From Aldrovandia affinis (taxonomy: Eukaryota > Chordata > Actinopteri > Notacanthiformes > Halosauridae): a stretch of 64,000 bases of DNA. The position numbers and the translations under genes were made by a program. Each line of letters opens with the position of its first letter. Position 1 is the first letter of the stretch. Shown in pieces: positions 10,950 to 24,299 of this stretch. The notes under the pieces are model-generated. The model did not search any database. It was not told where the DNA came from and saw nothing but the letters and a program-made list of their open reading frames with translations. Location: contig JAINUG010000139.1 of the NCBI GenBank assembly GCA_029706075.1, forward strand, positions 1,967,510-2,031,509. The letters are read 5' to 3'.

Positions 10950-13322
10950 AAGAAGGCGACTTGTTCAGGGAAGTGAACATGCATTTCTATGTCTGAATAT
11001 AGTACACCACATATATCCTTTGACCTTTTTTTTCTTGAGTGTAGGAAAGCAAATCATACCACCAAACTTGTACCTGTCTCTGTGTAAATCTGTATGTACA
11101 TTTTCAAGCTCATAAAGTGATCATTTCCTCTCTATGTTTTGGCACATTCAAGCAGAGTAAGCAAGTGCTATCTCTTTGCAGTAGTGACACTAAAGAATTC
11201 CAAGGAAATCCTTTGTCAAAGCCTCCAGTGTGTAAACCACGAACAGACCCTAAAATTAACAATGGCTTGTTAGGAATGCTAAGATTCTGAAAAGTAGCAA
11301 TGGCCATTGAGCGTGAATCATTTTAATTTCCACACAGCTGCCCAAGTCATTTCTGAATGGTCATCATGCACACTCCTTACATAAATTTACAAGCTTTTCT
11401 CAGGCCATTACTGGGTTGAACTAGTTCTGATGTCGCCGCCTCCTCCTCCTCCTCCTCCTACTCCTCCTCCTCCATATTTTCATTAGATATCTCAGATTTA
11501 GTAACCATCCAAATGGTGAAGACCTTAAGATGTTCACAACTACAATATAAAGGAGGCAGGTAGGGCACACAGAATGAAAATACCTTCATTAAAAAAAGGT
11601 AAAAACATACTGTCTCCTTATCCAAATATAAGTAGGCTTACAAAACACAATACGATTCTTTACCTTGAAATTGGTATTTCACCCCCACGTGCATTGGTGT
11701 TCAGTGACCTAATGACTGAATCCATTCAGCCCTTTGACATAAAAAGAACATTGGGTAACATTTCCATTCACATACGTCAACAAAAATGGGACAATCTCAG
11801 GAAATCGCATTATCCACATATTTACATGTCCTAAGAATGTCAAATTTTCTATATGGTAAAATTCAATAAGCAAATCAGTCATTAATCTATCCAATGACTG
11901 GTATAACAAGGTCATGCAACATTTATGAATTCTGCAAAATCCTCTAAATTGACCTATCATAACATAGTCTCATTAATATAAAGAGAAGTCATTCAGGCAA
12001 TTTTGAGAATCCACTGGTAAAATATTAATATTATAATAATAATATTGTAGTAAAATGTCTTAATATTGTCAATATCGCCTAAACATACTCAAAAGTAAAA
12101 CAAGTTCCTCTCACAAGGAGTTTCAAAATTACTAGTTGTCTGCATATTGCAGTACTTTTATACATACTCATACAGTATTGTTTATGATAAATAATGTAAT
12201 TATTATTTTATTGAGTAAATGCATGCTGAATAAAAAATATCACTTTCAATCAATACTTTTCAGTGCCTTCAACATTTTTTTTCGATCATCCGTTGACTTA
12301 AATGTATCCACAAATACTTTGCAATTTCAAGTCTAAAGAAAGCCTAATATTTCAGCATTTTTGAATATTAAAACAATTATGAAAACAAGATTAAATGGCA
12401 CATCAATTTTGGTTGATGAAATAGGAATTCAACCAATGCCAGTACAAACTGATAATAGTTATCTTAAAATAAGGAACAGCAATAATCAAGATACACTGCC
12501 TACAGACAGAATGGCAGAAAGAGACAGGCATTTGAACTAGACCAATTAATTTAAACTGGACCAATTAAAAGTTTCAACCTACAGTTTCCGCTATTGTAAA
12601 ATACCAAGCATATGTTTTATCCAGGTGAAGAAGAGGTTTTCACTGTGTATGGTTTGAGGTTGTGCCTTAACAGGTAGGCGTAGATTTTGAGATGCCACAA
12701 AGCAGTTCTGGTTTTGTCACTTTGAAGGTGATTTCCAAAATACATTCGTAGATCTTAGCAAGTACCGTTGATATCGTCTACAATTTTCCCCTAACGCTGG
12801 CACTGAAATAAAAGACAGTACAGAGGAGGACATGCCTTAACACTTTCCATAGTAGTCCATATATTCACAGCCAGGAAGAAATATATAATTAATTGTCATT
12901 AAATAACGGAATCAGTCATGCTTGTTCAGCACCTCCCCATAAGAGACATAGGTCAAGAGACAAACTATCCATGATTCGCCACAGAAATGCTACACGCTAT
13001 GCTATACTGGACAAAGAAGGGTTTGGTATTTCTCTAGCAAGGTTTAAACAACTTAAACACACTTCAGAGATCTGGGATATTGAAAGTGATCTGTTACCAG
13101 CATTCCACCAAGGTTTATCTTGTACAGGAGGCAGGTGAGCGATGCAATGGGCCCCACCCACCATGTTTACAAACGCACAACAGCCCTGCACACATATGCA
13201 CCTTCCTCTCAAGGCCAATAAGGAAAAGGGCCAGTTAATGGGGTCGATCCCCCCAAGGGCTACGGACTGGCAGCGTGTCTCGCTCATTCACTTGGGCACT
13301 CAAACAAGACCTCAAATAGTAC
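10950..13322. other. Unannotated stretch with a short TCC repeat
   Basis: A CTC/TCC trinucleotide run lies near 11437-11473. I see no exon-like frame or complete transposon; the short frames (11110-11307, 11574-11834, 11709-11960, 12136-12336, 12893-13138, 12997-13287) carry no recognisable motif. Confidence 0.5.
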
Positions 13323-13325
13323 TGA

Positions 13326-15166
13326 GGGCCAGATTTACTAGGACTGCGATGTGCTTGTCGAACGCAAAAGCAGTCACCAAAAGGTTGCAATATCTACGTC
13401 GGATTTACTAAATGGTCAGGTCCAATCGCTATTAGGATGTAATTTGCGAGGGTTTGTCACTTTGCGACTTTCCTTTAGATGAATTGTTAAATATGTTCAT
13501 GCATATGTATACCTTGGATGAATGCACTAAAACAGGTTGGTCATTTTTGTAAATTAGGTCGATTAAGTATTCCATCTGATTTACTAAAGCATGCCTGAAT
13601 TGCAACTCTCCTCTTTGCGTGAGAACCGCTGGAAGCAGACGGTATTTTTCTGAGCATTGATATAGCCTAGGTGTTTCACAATCTGCATTTTGTATTGAGG
13701 TCTCAGTGGTGCTAGGCGCTGTCCTTGCGACGCAACAACACTTGTGATTATTTCTTTTGCAAAGTACCCCGGTTCATGTTATGACAGCTTTATTTTCAGG
13801 AATAACTATTGACAGGGAACTAGGATAAACCTGGTTGTTAGGTAAGGCCTTAAGTGTTGTTTCAGAATATCATACATATTATTTATTTCTCATTTTTTAA
13901 AGATATGAAATGAATATGAAAATGATATGAAAGGACGCAGGATTAAAAATATATTCAATAAAAACACAGTTCTGAATTTGTTCAACAATTGTTCATATGT
14001 TCATTTATTGTGCGTATGCGGTCAGTAGGGTATAGAATGAATCGTGAATACAATGTTATCTTCAGATGCTCTGTGGCCTTCTCCCTTCACAAGTTCAGCC
14101 GCGTCTATTCGTTTCACCCCCGTGACTTGCTCGTTTTGCAGGGATTGCTCCACCTGTTTGTCTTTTGGTGGTAATATTCTTCCCTCGGTGGGACCACCAC
14201 ACGTGTCTTTTTCCCACATTATGTTGTAGGAATGTTTTTCTTTTGGCCTCCGCCTAACGTCATGCCATCTTCTCTTTCCATCATCTAAGTGTTTGTTTTG
14301 CTATGCTCAATTCATATTTTTTGTGATGGCACTTTTTTGTGACTGTACCTCATTGACCATTAGCTCTATTTCCTAATTTGTAAATTTAAGTTTTCTTTTT
14401 CTCATGGTTTCCTAGTTACTTGTGCTCCGTATGCATTTCTTAGCACGTTGTGATCTGGATGTGTGAGCGTGCCTGTAGCACAGGAGTGGGCGGCCCTCCA
14501 GGACCAAGGACAGCTCCCCAGAAGGATTCAGGAGACGGCTGCATTACATTTCCCAATCACGCAGCCGTCTCACACTCCATAATCAGGAGCGGCTGCACAA
14601 AAGGGGAGAATGACAGAGCAGAGCAGGAGAGGACCAGGAGGAAATTGGCTGCGGCTTCTCCCATTTTTCTCTCTCCCTGCAGATTCAGACCTGCAGCCGC
14701 ACCAGCCTGTACTGGGACACCTGGCCTCAGGAGTTTGACGGCCCGCTCCTCGAACCTCTTCAGGCCACACCGTGTACTCGGAAAAGCCAGGATCTAATTG
14801 AGCTGTAGTAGACTGAACTGCCTCGTTTTGTTCTTTGCTTTTTATATTTGATTAAGAAAAGAAAAGTGCCAGATTACGCACATTATTTATTTATTTTTTA
14901 AATAAAACCTTTATTTTGGAAGTGTTTGTTTCTCGGCTGGTTTCTCTGAGTCAGTCAAATGGTCACACGCCCATCCCCGGCAATTGTGACAGTGCCATAT
15001 TGTTTAGGATTTTGCCCTACTGAAAAATTGCAGATGAAGACGTTTAATTTCTTTGATTGCGTAATTAGAATCTTAATGTCTTAGTAAATTGGTCGTTAAT
15101 GTGGTCGGTATCTGTGACCACAAAATAGCTACAACATAGCGGCTATTTCCTTAGTAAATCTGACCC
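13326..15166. mobile_element. Harbinger-like non-autonomous transposon with nested LTR
   Basis: The terminal inverted repeats GGGCCAGATTTACTA (left) and TAGTAAATCTGACCC (right) differ at one base in fifteen. A 3-base TGA repeat flanks them (13323-13325 and 15167-15169). A 3-base target duplication is what PIF/Harbinger elements make, although TWA is the usual sequence. No transposase or Myb-like gene is visible. Part of the body, 14473-14991, is a later LTR insertion. Confidence 0.68.
14473..14991 (+). repeat. Solo LTR nested in the Harbinger-like element
   Basis: The 519-base segment starts TGTAGCAC and ends TTGTGACA, and has a perfect 5-base target duplication GTGCC at 14468-14472 and 14992-14996. 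It includes an AATAAA near 14900, placed as expected for a plus-oriented LTR polyadenylation signal. The open frames here (14450-14797 and 14570-14770) are a by-product of its GC-rich first half and are not taken as genes. Confidence 0.78.
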
Positions 15167-15169
15167 TGA

Positions 15170-17062
15170 GAAGCAGTTTTATTGGATCAGAAGCTGAGTT
15201 GGTAAGGGCTTCTGAGGAAGGAAGCCTATGGATCATACATGTTTCTACACATGGAAATCCTGGTCCACATTGGTGCAAGGCATTGTGGGATGCCTGTAGA
15301 GAGTACACTGACCAGTAGTCTGTTTTTTGGTTTAATATGTAATGTGTCTTTGGTAATGAATGAAAATGTACTTCTAATGTGAGATCAAAGGGGGTACATT
15401 AGAGGTCTCTGTGAAGGGAAGCTGTCATTTCTAATTGCCTCTTTTAACACTGGTAATCATACACTTGATAATATTCTGAAACAAATGAAGGAATTGAATA
15501 CAATGGTTTTAGAGTGTTGTTTGTGCCATTTTGCCCATTTATGACTATTTTACAAAGATGATTCAAGGACTACAGATGATGGACTGTCAGGATAGCTGCT
15601 AGGCAGGTAATATTATATGCCTATAACCTTCATTTTTGCACATTTGAATAGAAAATGTTTAATTTCAACATAGAGGATTAATTATTCAGTGGCTTTTAAT
15701 TGTATCTTATGCAGGCAGCCACAACACATAGGCCAACTCCACTTTGAATGTTTAAGGAAAAAACTATTCAATCAAATTGAACGAAACCTTCTCCGATTAA
15801 TCTGGTGCCGTATCTCAATAAAGTCTGTTTAATATGCCCCATCTCTTTACAGAAGTGGAAATAAGAGATTGTAGCCAATGGAAATTTGTAATTTGAGTGA
15901 TTAGCGCCATGGGTTGTCTCTGATTGGTCAGGCAGTGCTAAAAAATACATGCACCTTTTTGTTAAATTGGGTTGCACTTCATGCTATATCCAGCTTAAGG
16001 TTCACATCCCCGTAGTACAGTATTAAGAAGATATTACACCGTGGCAAAATGTATTGTTGCTACTTCAAAACTAAACATCAGCCACTTTTCACAAATTTGT
16101 TAAATTCAGCTAGAAAAAAAACTGTTAAATCATATGAAAAAGAAAAAAATTTTTATTGAATCCCTGGTCGATACTACTACTACTAATTATGAATTGCCAT
16201 TTGGGGCTGCTGGCCATAGTTGGCACTGGCATTTGGTCTGGATTTGATACCAGACTGTGGGGCTAATCCACACACTAGAGTAGTGCTTTAACAGGACAAG
16301 CCATCCAGAAGCCCATCAAAAAGTATGATCTTAAACCATACTGGTAAAAACTATATGATTGAATGAATTATTTAATAAAATATGTATTTATAAAATGCTA
16401 CAAAATATATCCGCCAAAAAATAAAAAGAAAGATGCCAACAATTGATACTATACATGTTAAATATTTTGGTTATACTGAAAATGTTTTTTTCTTATTGCA
16501 AGAAAACTACACTTTGTAAACGTGTTCCTAATGAATTGCATATGGAGTTATTGCTGTGTGCAATTAGCATAACTTTCATATGGTTGGTAACTTTATATAA
16601 GACATTTGTCTGTAGCTTACATCTTGCCAGAGCCTGGTAAACCCACTGTGTGTGTGTTTGTTACTAATGTAATGTTATCTACCATGGTTTGAAGCATTTC
16701 TAATGGACTTGGATTACATTTCTACAAGTCGTGCAGAAGTTTTTTTAATAGATTTATTTTTATCCATAAGCAATATATTTTGGCAATGACAGACATGTGG
16801 ATACGTGGTCTTGGTTCATTTAGAGATGAAGGATATCACTCACAGATATGTGATGGCAAAACATGTAGTCTATTTGATTTCTTTCCCCTTTGCAGTAGCT
16901 ACTTTATTATTTATGCGGTATATAGAAACGAGTTTCAATCGATATCTTCAGACAGTTACTGTCTATGCTAACGGTTTTAACCAGGGAAAGGTACAGTACA
17001 TGTATGTATGACTTTATGACAGACATGTATGTATTTATGACTGCTAAAATGTTGAACTCGAA
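15170..17062. other. Unannotated stretch containing a dispersed repeat copy
   Basis: No exon is supported. 16446-16691 is a diverged relative of 43071-43342 and, in part, of 53605-53665; I do not know the family. The frames at 15768-15977, 16443-16640 and 16780-17011 are short and lack motifs. Confidence 0.5.
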
Positions 17063-17077
17063 ATATATATTTCCACC

Positions 17078-17449
17078 TCCCGGGTGGTCTAGTGGTTACA
17101 ACGTTGGCCACTGCGCTGGCCACTGCGACCAGGGTTTGATTGCACCAGCCGTGCCAGAGTCGGCTCTGCCACCAGGGGACCGCAATTGGCTGTCCACCCC
17201 AGGGAGGGGGGAGGGAAGCCAACAGGAAGTTTGCTGCATACAGGAGTGGCTCTGGAGTACCGGAGTTACGGTCGATAGCTTGGCGAGTGCTGCTTCTGAG
17301 GAGACGATACTTCGCCTTTGTCACTGCCAGTCACAGGGCTATGACTCACAATACGAGGGGGGTCATTGACATGAAAAATAGAGGGTGCATTGGCTACTAA
17401 ATTGGGAGACTAAAATCAGAAACAAATTCTTAATATATATACAGTATAT
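17078..17449 (+). mobile_element. tRNA-derived SINE (copy 1)
   Basis: The element starts TCCCGGGTGGTCTAGTGG, which contains a perfect polymerase III A box (TGGTCTAGTGG), followed by a diverged B box near 17132. It ends with an AAACAAATTCTT tail. A 15-base direct repeat ATATATATTTCCACC flanks it (17063-17077 and 17450-17464), the mark of LINE-assisted retroposition. The copy at 40604-40985 is a sister. Open frames here (17140-17400 and 16965-17369) are incidental. Confidence 0.85.
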
Positions 17450-17674
17450 ATATATATTTCCACCAAATACCTGAAATATTCATACAATTGCGTGGAGTAC
17501 TCTAATCCATAACATATTTGATATGTTCTATTGTTAGCAGATAAAGCATCTAGTGTATATTATCCCCATATTCATTTTTACATTAGAATACTTTTCATAC
17601 ATATCATATGCCAAAAATATTAGAGACAAAAGTAGGAAACAACTACATGAATTAATTTCTTTATCCCTAAAATG

Positions 17675-18891
17675 TAGGGCTGACCCCATTTAGTCGACTG
17701 GTCAATTGTTTGGTCGATGGGCTGTTGGTCGACCGAGATTTGTTTTGGTCAAGCAGTCGCACAAAAAAAAACGAAAATAAAAAAAAAAATAAAATAATAA
17801 TCTCCACGCAGCATGAGACACCTAGATTAGCGCCACAGTTCGGCGCGCTTGTCATTAGAATAATCCATTCTGGATGCTGCGGGTATGGCACTGAACATAG
17901 CTAGGCCTATATATGTTCTCTTTAAATAATATTAGGCAGTTAAGGTAATAGTAATGTTGTGAATAATTCTGCAAAACTAATAAAAGTAACATTTTATAAT
18001 AAATGTGTTTTGCTAATTGTATGGTTTATATATTTATAACTAACATGCATAACACCCCATTTCATGTCGCCTATATTGTATCCTTGTTTTATGCACGCGA
18101 ATGTGCATTTTAATTGTAGCCTAGGATTTGCCTACAGTTAGGATTAGTGATATAGGCATACTTTAATTACTCATTTCGATATAACCTAAGAACATAATGT
18201 CAAAGAAAAAATCTGGAGTATGGCAGCATTTAGTTTTAGTCACGGACAATCCAAAAAAAAGTGGAATGTAAACTTTGCAAGCGCGTTTTCCAAGGCAGGG
18301 TTTATCATTCATAAAATGATACAAATGTGGACAAGCTTGTGTTCCTGTGTTCTCCGACTCGAGTAAGTTATTTTCGATAGGCTATAGCCACTTTATGTTC
18401 AGCTGTAGGCTACAATTTAAGACATTAGGCTATGTGTGATCATTTGTTTGTTAGCTAAATTTTTTGCAAAAGAGATTTTAAATCCCAATGAGACCAACCT
18501 GGTTAATTCAATAAAACATAGCCTACGCATTAGAATGTGTTATGGTTGTGGTCAAATAAAAGCATCAGCCTATTATGTGGCCATACCGCAACTTCACAAG
18601 CGCAACGTCAGAATCTGCAAGGGCAACATGAAGAGGAGACTCGGAACGTTTTAGTTTTTTTCTTTCAGGTAATCTTGAACTCCGGCTCCATAAAGTCATT
18701 AGCCTACTGTTACTCATTTGTGTCATTCACTTAGGAAAGTTATAAAACATGAGATAAGCGCAGTGTGCATATAGTTGCATTTATTAAAACAAATAGGGTG
18801 TGTCATATAGAAAAAAATTTAGTTTCGGCCAATCGGAAAAAACGGACGACTGTTGGTCAACCAAGATTTGTTTTAGTCGGGGTCAGCCCTA
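17675..18891 (+). mobile_element. Non-autonomous hAT element with BED-finger remnant (copy 1)
   Basis: It has terminal inverted repeats TAGGGCTGACCCC and GGGGTCAGCCCTA and a perfect 8-base target duplication CTAAAATG at 17667-17674 and 18892-18899, which fits the hAT superfamily. Subterminal motifs GTTGGTCGACCGAGATTTG and its inverse occur at both ends. The only coding trace is a broken BED-type zinc finger start. A LINE-tail-like segment is embedded near 18465-18500. The related sequence at 44777-45879 lies in the opposite orientation. Confidence 0.85.
18197..18300 (+). pseudogene. BED zinc-finger start of a hAT transposase (frameshifted)
   Basis: The ATG at 18197 opens MSKKKSGVWQHLVLV, typical of the BED finger of hAT transposases (a conserved Trp, then paired Cys). 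A run of eight A residues near 18256 shifts the frame, so the expected CKLC motif is read in another frame. The sister copy on the minus strand has a six-A run and keeps the frame. No downstream catalytic domain remains. Confidence 0.65.
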
Positions 18892-18899
18892 CTAAAATG

Positions 18900-21800
18900 T
18901 TGAATAAATCAAGCATAATGACGTTCCTTAATTAACTTTTTCCCTGGATTATGTTATTTCATTAATTTCATTACACAGCGGGGATTAAAGTTGTTGGAGT
19001 CAGATAACATCTCTTGCCCTTTAAGAAAAGCTCCCACTTCCTGCCCAGGTACCTCCGATTTCAGGCCACACCTTTTCCAGTTTCCTGGATTTTCAGTCCT
19101 TATAAGCATAAAGCAGATCCTTGTGAGCACAAGGTTGGTTTGAATAAATCCGGATTAAATTTAAAGTACTGTCAGATTGAATTGCATTTGCCCTTATTTA
19201 GTCGAAGTGCATCTGACTGAATCTAGGGCAAGTGTTCCATGATCATTCATTTTTGTATTAATACTTTTGAAATAAGTATCTATTACTCAGCTATATTATA
19301 CTTATTTAATGATATGGGTGTGCGCAAAATGTATGCTTAAATTACACCATATGTGTCCTTAGCTTATACATTTCAGCATGCAAGCCTTTTCCTCAGATGT
19401 TAATGCCAAAAGAACATACTGTCTGGTTTAGCAGTTATTGGGTGGATTGGCTTCACAAAGATTATTATCCTTACTGGACTCCCAAAACACATCAAACATA
19501 TCAGCTGGGCTCTGCACTAAAGTCACACTGATGTATAAACCAGTGTTAATTTGACTGCCCCTGTTACACACACCAGCTATTAGACAGACAGCTGGACATG
19601 ACATTCTGCACTGTAACATGACTGTCATCATTAAAGGGGAAGGCATGAGGGTGCTGTTGCTCCCAGGAAACTGAATGATGTCACAAGTGGCTGAAGTTCT
19701 CAAGGCATGGCTGGCGATACAACTGGGTTAAAAATCTCCAACCTGTGCCATGTATCAGTGGAAGAAAGATAAAAGATAATTTTTGAGAACAGAAATGTGT
19801 TACTGATCGGTAAACCTCTGGATGAACATCTCATTGCACCAAAACATAACATAACAACAACCAGAACCAGCCACTAGACCACAGTTTTATTCTAAACATT
19901 CTGTCAAAGTCTGATAAAAAAACAAACAGTACATTAAGTGTAACTACATAAAGCATGCATAAGCATGACCAAACTACTAAATTAAACTTTCATAAAGCAG
20001 TGTTCATGATATGCAATGCGCCATAACGCATGTCATAACAGGTGTTATGTGGACACTGAATCTAGCCAATGATGCTGTTGGTGGTTTTATAGAGCTGTGG
20101 ATGGAGTTTTGGCATGTTTTATAACATGTTGTGTATCATGAATACTTTATTTGATGCTTCATTAATGGCTTCAATGAAAAAAAAGCTTCAATTTAAGGCT
20201 TCATTAATGCTTTATTTAGTAGTTATGATAAGTTTTTAAGCTTTAGCACACTTTATGTATGCATTATGTTCTTACACTTAATGGAATTTGTGACCAAAAA
20301 ACTGCCTTGTCACCGTTCAGTGATATCACTGTATTTGAAGGAGAGGACTTGTGATTAATCAGGAAATCAGTCATTTTCACCATCTCCTCTACGCTTAAAA
20401 TACCTGCGGTGGATAAAGTCAAATTGTTATGTAGCAAACACTATTATTTAATAAAGTATTAATAACCATTCACCCTTAGGTTAAATATTTTATGCTATAG
20501 TATCAAACACACCTCCAGGGGAAACTTCATATACTAAATTCAATTGATTGCTTTTTATGTTTCTGCTCTTTTTCCTAAAAACCACACTGCTCAAATGTCA
20601 ATAAGCTGTATTGAGAAATCATAAACACTACCAAGTAGTAGTAGTAGTTTGTAAAACAAGTTGGCTTTTCAATAGTCACTCTGCATTGCACTACAGCCAT
20701 TCACTAACAACTAAATGAAATTCTACCAAGGAAATATGACCCCCTACCCCCCCAAAGGACCACGTTTAAATATCACTGCTACTCTGCAACAGGTATATTA
20801 CAGGACCAAAAACAATGGCTGGATGATAGTTGGATACAGAATTCAACAAAAAACTGATGCCATGTGCATAATGGAATTGGAAAGCGACACAGAGGTAGAT
20901 ATAGCTGTTCTCCTAATTTAGCATCTCTGTTAAGTGCCTCGCATAGCCCTTCAATGCAACAACATCTTTTCATCACCTTTGAAAACCACACAAAAAGAAA
21001 GACCGTGTCACTATACCTTGATTTAACAATTGTTTTTGAACTTCTACCTGTTTGGATTGTACATAACATTAATAACTGCAAGTATTACACCAACTGCCTC
21101 CTTACATTAAATAAATTTTCATGGGCCTGAAAATAAATACTGCACATGAGTCAAGCGGCCATGAATTAAGGGGGCTTGTAAACAATTACATTCCATTCAT
21201 AGTGTATTTTACATTTATACTGCAGTGATCTGCCATCTCGCCAAGATGTCATAGCACAGCCACAATTCAGACAAGACACATTTATTTAGTCTTTATAAAT
21301 ATTTTTTTTTAACCATCACAAAGGCATATACTATATTCTCTAAATATTTTCTTGATATACGTTTATAGAAATAAAAAACAAGAATACATCTTTGCTGAAC
21401 AAGTTTGAAGAGCATCAGTAAAGGGCAATGTAAACCATATTCCGTTCAAAACAGCCAAAAAAAGCTCTCTATCTTTCCCACATTACAACAGTAATATATT
21501 TGCATAGGCAAAATGAGATTAGCCCTTGAACATTATATTTCCTGAATTATTCATATCTAAAAATGTATTTAATTTTAACACAAATAAACAAATTAAAAAA
21601 AGCTACTCTTCATTAACTCTCAGTATGTAGGTCTTTTTTCCCCATGCACGGTGTGTTTACAGTGTTAGGATTCAAGTAGATCTAAACAGAAGTTGTACAT
21701 TAATAACTAGATGATAAATAAATTAACTGACATGAGAGGTAGTGATCAATCCTAATGAAGCTCCCAAAGGAGAAAAAATAGATAAGGCCAGTACTCTTCT

Positions 21801-22700
21801 GATAACAATAAATGCATTAGTGTCTATCCACTAGTCTATGCCGCAGCTCAAACAATGAATTCCCAATTGTGTGCCACCATTCCACAAATACGCCATATAG
21901 CATTTCACTTGTTTTTTCTTTAAAGTCAAAATTAAAATGGGATAAAAAACATAAATGCGTTTAACCTCTCCAGTAAAAATCAAATCTGTGATTTTGAATA
22001 CTCGCATTAAAGGAGAGTGAATAAATCGCAGGCATTGCAAAACCTGCAAAGCACTTTCCATCATCAAAACAAAACATGCATTAAAAACACTGTCTGGACA
22101 CCATTACCATTCTCATAACCTGGTATCATTTAAAGAATAATTGGCTTCACTTGCTATTCTTGCACTTGCAGTGGCTGCCCTCCAATTCAATGTAAACTGG
22201 GTACAAATCCAACAGAATATCCTTGATTGGTTAGCCTCACAACCCAAAGATTCATAGCTATTATTAAACAAGTATATTTTAACCAAATAAGAGATCATAA
22301 ATGAAGATCCAATTTGTCTTCAAAAGAGCCACATTTAAAATGTATACATTTTACTAATACGTTTTATGTTCAACATCACTATGCATGCATTTCAGTGGAT
22401 GTTATCCAAAGATTAATTTGAACATGTCTTGTATGCCATCATTGCACTGCCAGCAAAGACTTGAATATAAGCAACCATAAAATAAATAACACTTTCCTTT
22501 CATCAAATGAAATGGCTTAACATTAAAAAGCATCTTTTTCTGAAACCACAACACAAGTTTATAGAATACAATCTAATTGCACTTAAACGTTCTACAGGAT
22601 TTTTTTTATCCTGTTTGAACTGAACTGATGACTGGCCATGAAATATTGGCAAGTGGCCTTTGAAAGATCCAGAAACTTGAGGCAAACAGTGTTCTTACAA
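18900..22700. other. Unannotated stretch, 3' flank of rgs17
   Basis: I see no exon, RNA gene or complete transposon. The stretch is AT-rich; 20028-20290 has several CATTATG/CATAAC-type words common in fish dispersed repeats. Open frames up to about 100 codons (19428-19703, 20779-21081, 20864-21130) carry no recognisable motif. Confidence 0.45.
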
Positions 22701-22701
22701 T

Positions 22702-22848
22702 GCAGATATGCTATTCAGTTAACACTAATCTGATTGGTTTGATCCAGTAAAGTGAATATACTATTAAGTTAACATTGATCTGATTGGTTTGATCGAGCAA
22801 AGCAGATATGCTATTCAGGTAACACTGATCTGATTGGCTTGATCCAGT
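22702..22848. repeat. 50-base tandem repeat, three copies
   Basis: Units start at 22702, 22752 and 22802. Each reads GCAGATATGCTATTCAG or a variant, followed by CTGATTGG and TTGATCCAG. Copies differ at several positions, so the array is old. Confidence 0.9.
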
Positions 22849-24299
22849 GTAATTTTTTCAGTTCAAGAGTATGACTATGTACACTTTCAAAAATAATTTA
22901 CTCATGCATTGATTTTTATCACAGGAAATGGTAGGCAGAGGTCAAAGATTTAGAAGAAATCTTTGATGTTCAAATGGCCAACTGGCCTACACGGTCCAGG
23001 AGTACAGAAGAAGTTCCTCAAACAGAAATTAGCATTTGCTCATATCTCAACACAGACTTTTCACACAATGAAATTAACCATTTACTGTGTTGTATATTTG
23101 GGATGTATAGTATAGAGAATATGGAAATCACACAGTAGGTTTTGGATCCTAAATCAAACACTTCCAAGGAGAAGCTGTGCTGGTTTGACTCTCCTGTTTG
23201 AAGTTCTTGAAATGCAGGCCAAGTGCTGATTCTCTTATTGAATTTACAACCAAGCATTATACTAAACACTATCGGTCTGTAAATAAATGCAGATGTACCA
23301 CCTGAAGCCATTTACTCCTTAATACCTTTTCTAAACAATGTACTGTAATCTGTAAGGGAAGAGTGTTGCAATGATGCAGTGTTACTACCCATAAACCAGA
23401 GAATTGTGATTATCACTTTGATTAAGGATTACCAACAGAAATCCCAAATGCACAGTTTTAAATACTCTAGAAAGTTTAAAAAACAAACATCTGTGACATT
23501 TATTTCATACATCACCCTTTAATCCTTATTTATTCCGACTAATAGTTTAATACCTTTTTTATACCTGTGCTTCTTTCTTTGTGTAAAATGTGTTGTGGAA
23601 TGGGGGAAGGACTGGCACAGTAGACCGTGGTTGTTGCCAGTGTAAGCAGCTCTTGTGTTCCTCTCATAGGCTTTTTGCAGAGGACAATAATACACTTAGC
23701 TGCCAAACCACTTTACAGTTTTAGCCCTTATTTTTCCCAGTTTGTTGTATTGTAATGAAGGAAAGTGCTTGGATGGCTTCAAAGTACACGTGTCATTGCT
23801 GTAAGACATCGGTTATTTCCCTTCACTGACATGACTAGCCTGTCAAGGGCAATCAGGAGAACTAAAATAAACTCAAATCTCATGCCCAGGCCACAAACAA
23901 AACTGCCAGTGAGTACCAAATCCAATAACATTACATTAACAAGTCAGGGGCTCACCACGGGCAAGCTCTTAAACCTGGTTAAACAACTCATAGGGGGGGA
24001 ACAAAACTTTTTTTCAAACTGAGCTCAAATGCATGAGGCGAGAAAGAGAGTGGGAGAGAGACAGAGGGAGAAAAAGAGAGGCTTAAGAAAGTACAGTACC
24101 ATAACTACTGGTTTGCCTTTTTCTGTTTCTTGTTTCCAGTGCCTGAGTGGTTCTTACTGGGAGTTCACCAGGAGTGAAGGTCTCGGGATGCAAGCAGGCG
24201 TATGAGATTTTAAACTACGTTTACCATTTTTCTTTTTAAATGGGAAATATCAAACCTTCAGATTTGGGTATTCTTCCTGCAGTTTTTTTCGGCAGGAGT
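22849..24299 (-). other. Probable 3' untranslated region and flank of rgs17
   Basis: This lies directly downstream of the rgs17 stop codon on the minus strand. Minus-strand AATAAA hexamers occur at 23499-23504 and 23529-23534 and are the nearest candidate polyadenylation signals I noticed, which would give a 3' untranslated region of about 0.8 kb. A purine-rich GAGA stretch lies at about 24040-24085. No other gene is supported. The extent of the transcript is inference. Confidence 0.4.
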
